The notes: a model not told the origin generated them from the letters alone. DNA of 64,000 bases from Chryseobacterium sp. 52 (GCF_002754245.1 NZ_PEEX01000001.1:4506001-4570000), one strand, 5' to 3'. Counted from the stretch's first letter, positions 43,244 through 52,129 are shown. Numbers and translations: made by a program.

Positions 43244-44134
43244 TTAGGAAAAGAAATCGGACATTCTCGGCAGTCCGGTCTGTGAACCTTTCCCTCCGGA
43301 AACCCTTGAAGAAACTTCATTTCCGAATTTTACACAATTCTCGACAGAGTTTCCATGGCAGAGTGCCACCGCAAATCCTGAAGTAAATGCATCTCCCATC
43401 CCCATTTTGTAAACGGTCTCATCTTTATCATTTCTAAAATACTTCATTTCCGTTCCATCAAAATAGATCGTTGAATTGGTATCATCTCTTACAAAAACTT
43501 TATTGACATATTTTTTAAGTATCTCTTCTCTTTTCTCTTCTCCGAAAACGGTATGAAGTTCACTGCTTTTGGCGACAATAAAGTCTACGTTTTCAATAAT
43601 TCCTTCGCTTATCTTCATAGCCGGGGAAGCATAAAGTCCTACTTTTTTGCCATATTTCTTAGCTTTTCTTATGGTATATTCTACCACTTCCATCGCTACT
43701 TCCAGCTGAACCAAAATCAGGTCTACGGTATGAAAATAACGGTCCGCCTCTTCTATATGCTGTATGCTCAGACATTTATTAGCTGCAGGAACCACTACAA
43801 TTGCTGCATTTCCATGACTTGTGGTTACGTAGGCCGTTCCTGTGGATTCTGTATCTGTTTCATGAACAAAGCCCACATTGACGTTTTCACCTACAAGATT
43901 TCTCATGATCTGCTGACCCAGAGGATCCATACCAACACAGCCTATAAAATAAACACTGGCTCCCAGCCTTGCAGTTCCTACTGCCTGATTAGCTCCTTTT
44001 CCTCCAAAATAACTGTCCGAATTAACGGCTAAAACGGTTTCATTGGTTTGGGGAATTTTTTCCGTTTCTAAAACAAGATCAATCGAAGAGCTGCCTACAA
44101 CAATAATTTTGGGTTGTTCTGATGAAAAGTTCAT
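43244..44134 (-). CDS. rbsK: Ribokinase (PfkB family)
   Basis: Sugar kinase of 296 residues that phosphorylates ribose at O5. PfkB signature 1 is GGKGANQAVGTARLGA near residues 43-58; signature 2 with the catalytic aspartate is MGMGDAFTSGFAVALCHG near 248-265. The N-terminal GSSSIDLVLETEKIP segment is also typical. It stands alone, with no ribose transporter or nucleoside hydrolase next to it, so another PfkB substrate cannot be excluded. Confidence 0.82.
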   Translation of the reverse strand: MNFSSEQPKIIVVGSSSIDLVLETEKIPQTNETVLAVNSDSYFGGKGANQAVGTARLGASVYFIGCVGMDPLGQQIMRNLVGENVNVGFVHETDTESTGTAYVTTSHGNAAIVVVPAANKCLSIQHIEEADRYFHTVDLILVQLEVAMEVVEYTIRKAKKYGKKVGLYASPAMKISEGIIENVDFIVAKSSELHTVFGEEKREEILKKYVNKVFVRDDTNSTIYFDGTEMKYFRNDKDETVYKMGMGDAFTSGFAVALCHGNSVENCVKFGNEVSSRVSGGKGSQTGLPRMSDFFS

Positions 44135-44198
44135 TGGTGTTTTATGTTAGCTTAATATATATATTCAGAAAACTAAGTTTCAAAAATAACTAATTTAA

Positions 44199-44834
44199 TT
44201 AACTTATCTCAATAAATTCGGTAATTATCTTCACCGGTTTGTGATCTTTATCATAAGCTATATAGCTGGCATAAAAACCTTCACCATATCCTGTTTCAAA
44301 GGCGAAAATAGTACCGGGATGTTCATCAGCTGGTTTCAAAAATGCATATTGATCTATGGCTCCTTTTTCATCAAAGAAATAATCATGGAAAAATTCCTCA
44401 TAAATACCCATGAAATCTACACCTTTACTGTGATACAGTCTCTTTTCAAGATCGTTAAGACTGGTTTGGGTATCAACATCCATCAGGCATCCCATTCCGC
44501 TTTCTACGGGATAACCGAAGATTTCTTCTTCACCAAGGTCTTTAACTTCCTGTCCTGCAGTAACAGCCATTTTCCATTCTGAAACCTCTTCATTGCTGAA
44601 AATAACTTCTGCATAAGCGACACAGTTGCTTTCTCTTTCTTTATGAAGTAAAACAGAAAAATTCCCTTTTGGAAATTCTGTAGAAAACGGAAGCATATCA
44701 TTGGTGATCAAAGGGTCACAGGCAACAAGCTTTCCACTTGAAAGATAGAGTTTCCCAACTTCAAAGCTCTCTAATAACGGGCTTTCCACGAAGTTTTTTG
44801 AGAATAGTTTTTTTATATTTTCTAGATGTGTCAT
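44199..44834 (-). CDS. DUF4241 domain protein
   Basis: Protein of 211 residues resembling DUF4241: LSSGKLVACDPLI near residue 31, FPVLLHKE-like FSVLLHKERESNCVAYAEV near 60, and GYPVESGMGCLMDVD near 107. No signal peptide or catalytic motif. DUF4241 proteins occur widely, including as possible immunity proteins near polymorphic toxins, but no toxin gene is adjacent here. Function unknown. Confidence 0.75.
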   Translation of the reverse strand: MTHLENIKKLFSKNFVESPLLESFEVGKLYLSSGKLVACDPLITNDMLPFSTEFPKGNFSVLLHKERESNCVAYAEVIFSNEEVSEWKMAVTAGQEVKDLGEEEIFGYPVESGMGCLMDVDTQTSLNDLEKRLYHSKGVDFMGIYEEFFHDYFFDEKGAIDQYAFLKPADEHPGTIFAFETGYGEGFYASYIAYDKDHKPVKIITEFIEIS

Positions 44835-44849
44835 TTTATTCTTTGTTGT

Positions 44850-45197
44850 TTAATTTGTCAGGCTGGGCGGAGTCGAAGCCTTTTTATTTTCAAAATTATC
44901 AGAATGGCTCTTATTCTGGCAAACAGATAATTCTTTCAGCTTTTCCCAATTTTCATTGATAATTGCTTCTTTTTTCTTTCGGCTCCAACCTTTCACTTGT
45001 TTTTCAAATAAAATAGCCTGAGTAGCGTCATTAAATTCACAAAAGAAGACTAGTTCAACCGGTCTTCTTTTGTGAGTATAGCTTTCAGAGAATTTTCCGG
45101 ACTGATGCTGAGTCAATCTGACCTCAATATCATGGGTAACTCCTGTATAATAAGAGCCGTCGGAACATTTTAAAATATATACAAAATATTGCTTCAT
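44850..45197 (-). CDS. GIY-YIG nuclease domain protein (UPF0213-like)
   Basis: Protein of 115 residues with the start at MKQYFVYILKCSDGSYYTGVT, where the GIY-YIG hallmark appears as YVYIL-N9-YYTG. The conserved arginine and the EKQVKGWSRKKKEALI-type helix follow, so it is the single-domain type often called UPF0213. The last 25 residues are atypical and run through a dispersed repeat (44860-44881), suggesting that the original stop was lost or the repeat was inserted. An upstream ATG would add 15 residues. Confidence 0.8.
   Translation of the reverse strand: MKQYFVYILKCSDGSYYTGVTHDIEVRLTQHQSGKFSESYTHKRRPVELVFFCEFNDATQAILFEKQVKGWSRKKKEAIINENWEKLKELSVCQNKSHSDNFENKKASTPPSLTN
44860..44881. repeat. 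Dispersed intergenic repeat element inside the 3' end of a gene
   Basis: The 22-base segment around GGCTGGGCGGAGTCGAAGCC has complementary ends AGGCT and AGCCT and is more G+C-rich than its surroundings. Related pieces lie at 26085-26100 (GCCTGTCGAAGC) and possibly near 45245-45270 (TCCGCCTGACCTTCCGAC). Confidence 0.5.
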
Positions 45198-45290
45198 TTT
45201 AAGATAACAGGCTTCGTGAACTTTCGTTCGCAGATTTTCCATCTGTGCTCCGCCTGACCTTCCGACAAACTTAGTGTCTATCTTTTAAAT

Positions 45291-47906
45291 TTACAAACTT
45301 TTCAGCTTTTCTTCTAAAATAGCAATTTTATCCTGAGCATCTTTCTGCTTCTGACGTTCTATATCTACAACCTCAGGCTTCGCATTGGCTACAAACTTTT
45401 CATTGGAAAGTTTTTTATCAACAGAAATCAGGAACCCTTTTAAATATTTTAATTCTTCTTCTGTTTTGATTTTTTCTTCTCCCAAATCTAAGTTTTCACT
45501 CAAAGGAATTGAAACTTCAGTTGCCCCTATCAGGAATGTAAAGCTTGGCTTATCCGTTTTTGTTCCGAAATGGATATCAGAAACGTTTGCTAATTTCTTA
45601 ATAACAGATTCATTCGCAAATTCCAAAGCGTTTGTATAAATTTCTACAGTTTCTTTTGGAGAAATGCCTTTTGTCTGACGGTAATTTCTAACTCCTGAAA
45701 TAACTTCCGATGCAGTTTCGAAGTTTTTAATAATATCTTCGTTAAATGCTTCTTCTTTTTTCTGCTGAGCAATAACCAAAGCTTCATCTCTATTTCTTTC
45801 AGAGATTGTCTGCCAGATTTCTTCTGACTGGAAAGGCATAAATGGATGAACTAATTTCATTAATTCTTCAAAAAGCGCAACCGTTTTAGTGTAAACCTCT
45901 TTAGAAATACCTTCCCCATAATTTGGTTTAATGGCTTCCAGATACCAACCGCAGAAATCTTCTTTAATTAATTTTTGAATTAAATGTAAAGCATCTGAAA
46001 TTCTGAATTTTTCAAACTGATCATTAATTTCAGCAATTGATTTATTCAATTGATTTTCAAACCATTCTATAGTCTGAATTTCTGTGGAATTGGCAGGCTT
46101 ATCTTCATGATTCCACATATTGATCAATCGGAAAGCACTCCAGATCTTGGTCATAAAGTTTCTTCCCTGAAGCATTAAATCTTCATCAAAAAGAAGGTCA
46201 TTTCCTGCCGCAGAGCTTAATAAAATTCCTACACGAACCCCATCTGCCCCATATTTATCCATTAATTCCAATGGATCCGGTGAGTTTCCTAAAGATTTTG
46301 ACATCTTTCTTCTCTGGCTGTCTCTTACAATCCCTGTAAAATAAACATTTTTAAAAGGAACTTCTTTTCTGTATTCCAGTCCCGCCATAATCATTCTGGC
46401 TACCCAGAAGAAAATAATATCCGGACCAGTAACCAGATCAGATGTTGGGTAATAATAGTTGATATCTTTATTTTCCGGATCAAGCAATCCATCAAATACA
46501 GACATTGGCCATAACCAAGATGAGAACCAGGTATCAAGGGCATCTTCGTCCTGTCTCAGACCTGAAGTTTCAAGATCTGAATTCCCTGTTTTTTCTTTAG
46601 CTAAAACTAAGGCCTGTTCTATATTTTCTGCAACTACGAAATCATTTTCGCCATCACCATAGTAGAATGCAGGAATCTGCTGTCCCCACCAAAGCTGACG
46701 GGAAATATTCCAGTCACGGATGTTTTCCATCCAGTGCTTGTAGGTATTTTTGAATTTTTCAGGATAGAATTTAACCTCATCATTCATCACAACTTCTAAA
46801 GCAGGAGGCGCCATTTCAGACATTTTCAGAAACCACTGAACAGAAACTTTAGGCTCTATAACTGCCCCAGTTCTTTCTGATGTTCCTACTTTATTCACAT
46901 AATCTTCCGCTTTCAGTAAAAGATCTTTTTCCTGTAATTCTTTTGCGATCTGCTTTCTTACATCAAATCTGTTTTTTCCGGCGTAATGTAAACCGTGCTC
47001 ATTCAGGTTTCCGTCATCATCTAAAGCATCAATCATTTTTAACTGATGTTTTTGCCCGATTTCATAGTCATTGGTATCATGGGCAGGGGTAATTTTCAAC
47101 GCTCCTGTTCCAAATTCAATGTCTACATAATCGTCTTCAATAATAGGAATTACTCTGTTAACAATCGGGACAATTACATTTTTACCTTTCAGATGAGCAT
47201 ATCTCTCGTCATTAGGATTGATACATACCGCTGTATCCCCGAAAATAGTTTCGGGACGCGTTGTAGCAACTGACAAAAATTCTTCCGAACCTTCAATTTT
47301 ATATTTAAGGAAATATAATTTTCCGTTCTGTTCTTTGAATATTACTTCTTCATCTGAGATATTGGTCTTTGCTTCCGGATCCCAGTTAACCATTCTGTAG
47401 CCTCTGTAGATCAGTCCTTTATTATATAGGTCTACAAAACTTTTAATAACCTGCTCAGAGAGTTTAGGCTCCATTGTGAAACGGGTTCTGTCCCAGTCAC
47501 AAGAACAACCCAGTTTTTTCAGCTGTTCAAGAATGGTTCCTCCATATTTGTCCGTCCATTCCCAGGCATGTTTTAAGAATTCTTCACGGGTAATATCTGA
47601 TTTATTGACCCCTTCAGACTTCAGTTTAGCAACAACTTTAGCTTCAGTGGCAATTGAAGCGTGATCTGTGCCCGGAATCCAGCAGGCATTAAAGCCCTGC
47701 ATTCTTGCACGGCGGACGAGAACATCTTGAATGGTATTGTTCAACATATGTCCCATGTGTAATATCCCCGTTACGTTTGGCGGAGGAATTACCACGGTAT
47801 ATGGTGGTTTCTCATTAGGCTCTGAATGGAAGTAGTTGTTTTCCATCCAGAAGTTGTACCATTTCTGTTCTGTTTCCTGTGGATTGTACTTTTCTGAAAT
47901 CTGCAT
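45291..47906 (-). CDS. valS: Valine--tRNA ligase
   Basis: Class I synthetase of 871 residues, normal length. The HIGH motif occurs as HMGH in PPNVTGILHMGHML near residue 47, the KMSKS loop as RRKMSKSLGNSPDP near 530. The CP1 editing domain (TTRPETIFGDTAV) and the valine-type anticodon region are present, and the C-terminal 65 residues form the usual coiled coil (LKYLKGFLISVDKKLSNEKF). Charges tRNA-Val with valine and edits threonine. Single-gene unit. Confidence 0.97.
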   Translation of the reverse strand: MQISEKYNPQETEQKWYNFWMENNYFHSEPNEKPPYTVVIPPPNVTGILHMGHMLNNTIQDVLVRRARMQGFNACWIPGTDHASIATEAKVVAKLKSEGVNKSDITREEFLKHAWEWTDKYGGTILEQLKKLGCSCDWDRTRFTMEPKLSEQVIKSFVDLYNKGLIYRGYRMVNWDPEAKTNISDEEVIFKEQNGKLYFLKYKIEGSEEFLSVATTRPETIFGDTAVCINPNDERYAHLKGKNVIVPIVNRVIPIIEDDYVDIEFGTGALKITPAHDTNDYEIGQKHQLKMIDALDDDGNLNEHGLHYAGKNRFDVRKQIAKELQEKDLLLKAEDYVNKVGTSERTGAVIEPKVSVQWFLKMSEMAPPALEVVMNDEVKFYPEKFKNTYKHWMENIRDWNISRQLWWGQQIPAFYYGDGENDFVVAENIEQALVLAKEKTGNSDLETSGLRQDEDALDTWFSSWLWPMSVFDGLLDPENKDINYYYPTSDLVTGPDIIFFWVARMIMAGLEYRKEVPFKNVYFTGIVRDSQRRKMSKSLGNSPDPLELMDKYGADGVRVGILLSSAAGNDLLFDEDLMLQGRNFMTKIWSAFRLINMWNHEDKPANSTEIQTIEWFENQLNKSIAEINDQFEKFRISDALHLIQKLIKEDFCGWYLEAIKPNYGEGISKEVYTKTVALFEELMKLVHPFMPFQSEEIWQTISERNRDEALVIAQQKKEEAFNEDIIKNFETASEVISGVRNYRQTKGISPKETVEIYTNALEFANESVIKKLANVSDIHFGTKTDKPSFTFLIGATEVSIPLSENLDLGEEKIKTEEELKYLKGFLISVDKKLSNEKFVANAKPEVVDIERQKQKDAQDKIAILEEKLKSL

Positions 47907-47984
47907 AAATTCTATTTCTTTTGCTTACAATTTGCAAAAATAGTCTAAAGAAAAAAAATTTTAAGTATGAATTAAAATAATTTT

Positions 47985-47992
47985 TAACTTTG
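47985..47992 (+). promoter_or_regulatory. -7 promoter box of the DUF1573 gene
   Basis: TAACTTTG, a perfect match to TAnnTTTG, 43 bases before the chosen ATG at 48035. It overlaps the upstream in-frame ATG at 47990, which argues against that start. Confidence 0.6.
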
Positions 47993-48034
47993 TTTCTCAA
48001 AATTTATCTAACAAACATATTAACATTCAAGAAT

Positions 48035-48499
48035 ATGAAAAAATTAATTGCAGGAATTGCATTATTGGGAACATTTGCATTGGCATCTGCACAGACTATT
48101 ACATTTGATAAAACTACTTTTGACTACGGTACTATCAAGCCAAGTGCTGACGGAACAAGATTCTTTACAGTAACAAATACTGGTGACAAGCCTTTGATCC
48201 TTTCTAATGTAAAACCTTCTTGTGGATGTACTACTCCTGAATTCAGCCAGGACCCAATCATGCCGGGAAAATCTGCTAAGATCAAAGTGGGATACAACAC
48301 GACTCTTAACGGACCTTTCAACAAAATGATTGAAGTTTTCTCTAACGACCCTGCTAACAGCAGAAGCGTAATCTACATCAAAGGTGATGTAAATGCTAAC
48401 GCTCCTGAGCCGAAGCCGTTAACAGCTGAAGAGCAAAAAGCAGCCGCTAAAGCTGAAAAGAAAGCCGCTAAACTTGCTAAAAAAGCAGCCGCAAAGTAA
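48035..48499 (+). CDS. Exported DUF1573 protein
   Basis: Protein of 154 residues from MKKLIAGIALLG, with a signal peptide ending near LASAQ. The DUF1573 core follows: FDYGTIKPSADGTRFFTVTNTGDKPL and the cysteine motif PSCGCTTPEFS near residue 66, in an ASH/Ig-like beta-sandwich. The C terminus is an alanine/lysine-rich tail of about 25 residues (EEQKAAAKAEKKAAKLAKK). DUF1573 proteins are abundant periplasmic or surface proteins in Bacteroidota with no settled role. Codon use looks like that of a highly expressed gene. Confidence 0.85.
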   Translation: MKKLIAGIALLGTFALASAQTITFDKTTFDYGTIKPSADGTRFFTVTNTGDKPLILSNVKPSCGCTTPEFSQDPIMPGKSAKIKVGYNTTLNGPFNKMIEVFSNDPANSRSVIYIKGDVNANAPEPKPLTAEEQKAAAKAEKKAAKLAKKAAAK

Positions 48500-48520
48500 T
48501 CTCTACTAAAAAAATAAAGG

Positions 48521-48543
48521 AACCGTCTTCTCTGAAGGCGGTT
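48521..48543 (+). terminator. Terminator after the DUF1573 gene
   Basis: AACCGTCTTC / GAAGGCGGTT with a 3-base loop and one G-T pair, then seven T. Confidence 0.85.
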
Positions 48544-48577
48544 TTTTTATTACATTTAGTTTAAAATACATCAATCT

Positions 48578-49447
48578 ATGGACACCAATTTCTCAGATGA
48601 CTTCCTGGTAAAAGGAAAATTTTCAATCAAAAAAGCTTCAACAGAATATAAAGGAAAGCTGACTAAAGAAGAAGGAGGACAATTATTAATAGAGGAAAAA
48701 GAAAAGCTCCGTGAGCTGCAGGAAAAACTCTATGCTGACGGAAGCAAGTCGCTGCTTGTAATTCTTCAGGCAATGGATGCTGCCGGAAAAGACAGCCTGA
48801 TAGAACATGTTTTTGGTGGTGTGAATCCACAGGGATGCAATGTGACCAGTTTTAAAACTCCAAGTTCGAAAGAATATTCCCACGATTTTCTGTGGAGACA
48901 TTATCTGGCTCTTCCGCAGAAAGGAATGATTGGTATCTTCAACAGATCGCATTATGAAAGTGTTCTTGTATGCAAGGTACACCCTGAATATAACCTCAGC
49001 GAAAAGACATGGTCTTCTGTCAAGGATTTCGACAATAAATTCTGGGAAAACAGATACGAAAGCATCCGGAACTTTGAACACCATCTTTCTCAGAACGGAA
49101 CCACTGTGGTAAAAATATTTTTAAATGTCTCTAAGGACGAACAAAAGAAAAGATTACTGGACAGAATTAACGAACAGGAAAAAAACTGGAAATTTTCTGC
49201 CGCTGATCTTCCGGAAAGAGCTTTGTTTCCTCAATATATGGAGGCCTATGAAACAGCGATCAATGAAACGTCAAAAGACCACGCTCCCTGGTATGTACTT
49301 CCCGCAGATAATAAATGGTTTGCCAGAGTAGCTGCTATACAGATCATTATTGACACCCTGGAAAAGATGGATCTTAAGTATCCTCAACTGGGTGATAAGG
49401 AAAAAGCAGGACTGGAAGAAGCTAAAAAAACACTTGAGAGTGAATAA
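48578..49447 (+). CDS. Polyphosphate kinase 2 family protein (class III-like)
   Basis: PPK2-fold kinase of 289 residues that transfers phosphate between polyphosphate and nucleotides. The Walker A-like loop is AMDAAGKDSLIEH around residues 66-77, the Walker B-like segment FNRSHYESVLVCKVHPE near 127, and the lid region INEQEKNWKFSAADL near 204. The MDAAGKD form and SHYE motif point to the class III subgroup, which can phosphorylate both AMP and ADP, rather than the DAAGKGG form of class I. Single-gene unit with its own terminator. Confidence 0.85.
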   Translation: MDTNFSDDFLVKGKFSIKKASTEYKGKLTKEEGGQLLIEEKEKLRELQEKLYADGSKSLLVILQAMDAAGKDSLIEHVFGGVNPQGCNVTSFKTPSSKEYSHDFLWRHYLALPQKGMIGIFNRSHYESVLVCKVHPEYNLSEKTWSSVKDFDNKFWENRYESIRNFEHHLSQNGTTVVKIFLNVSKDEQKKRLLDRINEQEKNWKFSAADLPERALFPQYMEAYETAINETSKDHAPWYVLPADNKWFARVAAIQIIIDTLEKMDLKYPQLGDKEKAGLEEAKKTLESE

Positions 49448-49513
49448 TCAATAAGTGTAAATTATTACTCCATAGCGAAGTACTGATAAATAAATTCAAC
49501 TAAAAAACACCAA

Positions 49514-49539
49514 AACGTGAATAATCTATTGTTCACGTT
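49514..49539 (+). terminator. Terminator after the PPK2 gene
   Basis: AACGTGAA / TTCACGTT with a 10-base loop, followed by A and a run of nine T. It separates PPK2 from the lipoprotein-exported protein cluster. Confidence 0.8.
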
Positions 49540-49599
49540 ATTTTTTTTTATAAATTTATCAAAAATTAATTTTTTACCCCAAATTATTAAACTTTAGCT

Positions 49600-49977
49600 A
49601 TGAAAAAACAATTATTATTATCAGCAATCGCTGTAATAAGTCTTATTTCCTGCAACAATGAAGGAGCGGCTCTGAATACCGTAGAAAGCATGAAAACCCC
49701 GCAAATGGAGAATTTCGACAAAGCTTTCAAAAGTCTTGGTGACCCTCAGAACAGGCCTACCGAAGAGGAAAAGAAAAGAAATACTTCTGAACTGAGCGAC
49801 AGAAGAAAAGCTCTTCTTGTTCCGGCTTCCAAAGAACTGATCATTTCTTCAGGCATTACAGAAGCTGAACTGACGAGAAAAACCGGTGGTGACATGAGCC
49901 AGATCATTGTTTGGGCCACCAACATCTACATGCAGAAAAGTGACGAGATCCGTAAAAACTTAAAATCAGAGAAATAA
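49600..49977 (+). CDS. Cluster lipoprotein L1
   Basis: Small lipoprotein of 125 residues, first of five near-identical copies. The signal peptide ends in a lipobox LISC with Cys18. The mature part of about 107 residues is strongly charged and probably helical: TVESMKTPQMENFDKAFKSL, NRPTEEEKKRNTSELSDRRK, then LIISSGITEAELTRKTGG and MSQIIVWATNIYMQKSDEIR. No cysteine besides the lipidated one. No family recognised. Its stop is directly followed by the ATG of S1 (no gap), implying translational coupling. Likely outer-membrane anchored, facing unknown. Confidence 0.85.
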   Translation: MKKQLLLSAIAVISLISCNNEGAALNTVESMKTPQMENFDKAFKSLGDPQNRPTEEEKKRNTSELSDRRKALLVPASKELIISSGITEAELTRKTGGDMSQIIVWATNIYMQKSDEIRKNLKSEK

Positions 49978-50526
49978 ATGATAAAAAAGTTTTTACTGGT
50001 GCTTGGCATCTGCTCCGTTTCTTCAGCATATGCTCAGGGAGGAATGCTGATCATTCAGAATTTCACTTCCAATTATGATTTCCACGGAACTATTTATGCC
50101 AACAATAACGTAGGAGGAGGATGTTATCCACTGATCACCTCCAAAGTTCCTGACGCAATAGTAATACCGGCAGGTTCCACTGCGAAATATGAAAATTACA
50201 GAGACCAATATTCTTCGTCTGGCTTCCCGGTTTCCACCTGGATGGTCTATTTAGCGGCAGGATCTCCGGGATCCCCAAGGCCGTGGAGTCATGGCAGCCT
50301 GATACCCGGAGGCGTCATTTCCAATAACACAAAATGGTCTATGTCTAAATTTCAGATGTATCATGCCGGAACTTCAGTACCGGAAACCTACTTCAACGGA
50401 GATATTGGAGAAACAGCTGCTCCCTGCAATACCACTCCTGATAACATTACAACACCCTATGGAAGTGCCAAGTGGTTTACCATCACTACCGGCACAGACG
50501 TATACACTTACCTAATCATTCAATAA
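49978..50526 (+). CDS. Cluster exported protein S1 (type A)
   Basis: Exported protein of 182 residues, signal peptide ending near SAYAQ. The mature part begins with the cluster hallmark strand (GGMLIIQNFTSNYDF) and has two cysteines (GGGCYPL and APCNTT) that could form a disulphide. Other shared segments are YENYRDQYSSS, WSHGSLIPGGVISNNTKW, FQMYHAGTS and, at the C terminus, AKWFTITTGTDVYTYLIIQ. A beta-sandwich is likely from the strand pattern. No T9SS sorting domain is present. No family recognised; it differs from the other type A copies in lacking the SHxGNG segment. Confidence 0.8.
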   Translation: MIKKFLLVLGICSVSSAYAQGGMLIIQNFTSNYDFHGTIYANNNVGGGCYPLITSKVPDAIVIPAGSTAKYENYRDQYSSSGFPVSTWMVYLAAGSPGSPRPWSHGSLIPGGVISNNTKWSMSKFQMYHAGTSVPETYFNGDIGETAAPCNTTPDNITTPYGSAKWFTITTGTDVYTYLIIQ

Positions 50527-50536
50527 CCTTATTACT

Positions 50537-51067
50537 ATGAAAAAGATAACCTTACTTTTATCAGCATTGGCAGGAATTCTTTCTTTTGCCCAGACTTCTC
50601 CTTTAGTTATACAAAACTACAGCGTTTCTGATGCAGTAGGAAGACTGCGTACGGGTATGCCTGGTGGTATATCGGGTCCATATATGTATGCTGCACCTAA
50701 TGCACCTTACGGGTCATACACTGTACCTTCAGGAGCGACTACACAATACAATACATTTAATACATCAGGTACAGCATTTCTCCCTATCACAACATGGTAT
50801 GTTACAGACCCTACCAATCCCGCCAACAATGGGGGCTATCCCTATAATCATTCTTTTATCACAACTGTGATGAATCCTTCGAATGTATGGGCCGGGTTTC
50901 ATTTTTGGCTGACAGATCCTTCGACCGGAAATACGGATACTTACCAGCTGGGAGATCCTACTGTAGATCCTTGGTTCACCAACTCAGGAACGGGTACTTT
51001 TTCAAGCGCGGACTGGTTCACCATAACCACGCCTAGCGGTCCGACCACTTACCTGCAGATCTTTTAA
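50537..51067 (+). CDS. Cluster exported protein S2 (type B)
   Basis: Exported protein of 176 residues with a signal peptide ending near LSFAQ. It shares the first strand (PLVIQNYSVSDAVGRL) and the last (ADWFTITTPSGPTTYLQIF) with type A proteins, but has no cysteine in the mature part and its middle differs: PYMYAAPNAPYGSYTVPSG, ITTWYVTDPTNPANN, YPYNHSFIT. Only S4 is of the same type. It lies 10 bases after S1 and ends the first LSS unit; two hairpins follow. Confidence 0.8.
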   Translation: MKKITLLLSALAGILSFAQTSPLVIQNYSVSDAVGRLRTGMPGGISGPYMYAAPNAPYGSYTVPSGATTQYNTFNTSGTAFLPITTWYVTDPTNPANNGGYPYNHSFITTVMNPSNVWAGFHFWLTDPSTGNTDTYQLGDPTVDPWFTNSGTGTFSSADWFTITTPSGPTTYLQIF

Positions 51068-51073
51068 AAAAAT

Positions 51074-51094
51074 AGCAGCTGTTCTGCAGCTGCT
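51074..51094 (+). terminator. Hairpin, possible terminator, after the first LSS unit
   Basis: AGCAGCTG / CAGCTGCT with a 5-base loop, then TTATTTATT. Directly after the S2 stop. The T tail is interrupted, so termination may be partial. Confidence 0.5.
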
Positions 51095-51118
51095 TATTTA
51101 TTGAGTCCCATTGATACG

Positions 51119-51139
51119 GAAAGCAGCTGTTTTGCTTTC
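51119..51139 (+). other. Second hairpin between LSS units 1 and 2
   Basis: GAAAGCA / TGCTTTC with a 7-base loop containing GCTG, 25 bases after the first hairpin. Both share AGCAGCTG-like sequence. It might stabilise the upstream message or control expression of the following genes. Confidence 0.35.
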
Positions 51140-51189
51140 TGAAGATTTTCTATGTCCAAATTTCAACATCATTTTAATACCATTTAATT

Positions 51190-51567
51190 ATGAAACAACT
51201 TTTTTTAACGGCTGCATTTGCCGTTTTAACATTAGCATCGTGCAGCAATGAAAATACTGCTGTCAATACTGTGGAAAGCATGAAAACGCCACAGATGGAA
51301 AACTTCGACAAAGCCTTTAAAAGCCTGGGTGATCCACAGAACAGACCTACCGAAGAGGAAAGAAAAAGAAATACCTCTGAGCTGAGTGACAGAAGAAAAG
51401 CGCTTCTTATTCCGGCATCGAAAGAACTCATCCTTTCTACAGGCATTACAGAAACTGAACTCACCAGAAAGACCGGAGGCGATATGAGCCAAATTATCGT
51501 TTGGGCTACACAGATCTACATGCAGAAAAGCGACGAAATCCGTAAAAACCTAAAATCCGAGAAATAG
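51190..51567 (+). CDS. Cluster lipoprotein L2
   Basis: Second lipoprotein copy, 125 residues, lipobox LASC with Cys18. The mature sequence is nearly that of L1, with EEERKRNTSELSDRRK and TQIYMQKSDEIRKNLKSEK. The signal peptide (MKQLFLTAAFAVLTLASC) differs more than the mature part, so selection or gene conversion seems to hold the mature part constant. The S3 start lies 3 bases after its stop. Confidence 0.85.
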   Translation: MKQLFLTAAFAVLTLASCSNENTAVNTVESMKTPQMENFDKAFKSLGDPQNRPTEEERKRNTSELSDRRKALLIPASKELILSTGITETELTRKTGGDMSQIIVWATQIYMQKSDEIRKNLKSEK

Positions 51568-51570
51568 AGT

Positions 51571-52074
51571 ATGAAAAAGTTTTTAACCATCATCGGATTA
51601 ATGTCCTTATCATTTGCATATGCTCAGGGAGGGCCGCTTGTTATCAACAATTATACGGGTTATGATTTTCATACAAGACTTACTGCAGCTAATCTTCTTA
51701 CGCCCGGATGTAATTTTTATGTAGCCTTAGACAATCCTGAGCTTGTCATTCCGAGTGGAAATTCAGTAAGTTATAACAGCTACAATATTCCGGGTACGAT
51801 CTGGAAAGTATCCACATCATCTTCGCCTGCAACGCCAAGATCAGGAAGCCATGCAAGTCTTGCTTTGGGTGGAGTGATTTCCAGCAACACCAAATGGGTG
51901 GTATCAGATTTTCAGTTTTATCAGTCCGGAGCCTCTATATCATCGGGAGCTGTGGGTGATACATCTTATACCTGTAATCCTGTTCCAGGTGTTTTCAATA
52001 CTCCGCAAGCGACGGTAGAATGGTTCACAATTACCAGTGGCGGGACCACTTATACCTATGTTCAGGTAAATTAA
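51571..52074 (+). CDS. Cluster exported protein S3 (divergent type A)
   Basis: Shortest S protein, 167 residues; signal peptide ends near FAYAQ. It keeps the first strand (PLVINNYTGYDFHTRL), GGVISSNTKW, FQFYQSG and the final EWFTITSGGTTYTYVQVN, and both cysteines (PGCNFY and YTCNPV). It lacks the YRDQ segment of about 15 residues seen in S1 and S5-S8, so it is an internal-deletion variant or an older branch. It lies 3 bases after L2. Confidence 0.78.
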   Translation: MKKFLTIIGLMSLSFAYAQGGPLVINNYTGYDFHTRLTAANLLTPGCNFYVALDNPELVIPSGNSVSYNSYNIPGTIWKVSTSSSPATPRSGSHASLALGGVISSNTKWVVSDFQFYQSGASISSGAVGDTSYTCNPVPGVFNTPQATVEWFTITSGGTTYTYVQVN

Positions 52075-52129
52075 AAAACTAATATCCTATTCCCATTACA
52101 ATAAATACTAACCCTAAAACGAATTTAAT

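Noticed and set aside
43553..44032. 159-codon plus-strand frame
   Set aside because: Antisense to the ribokinase gene and rich in aromatic and cysteine residues as expected for a reverse-frame artefact.
44199..44834. DUF4241 protein as an immunity gene of a polymorphic toxin system
   Set aside because: No toxin, Rhs, VgrG or Hcp gene is adjacent; context gives no support.
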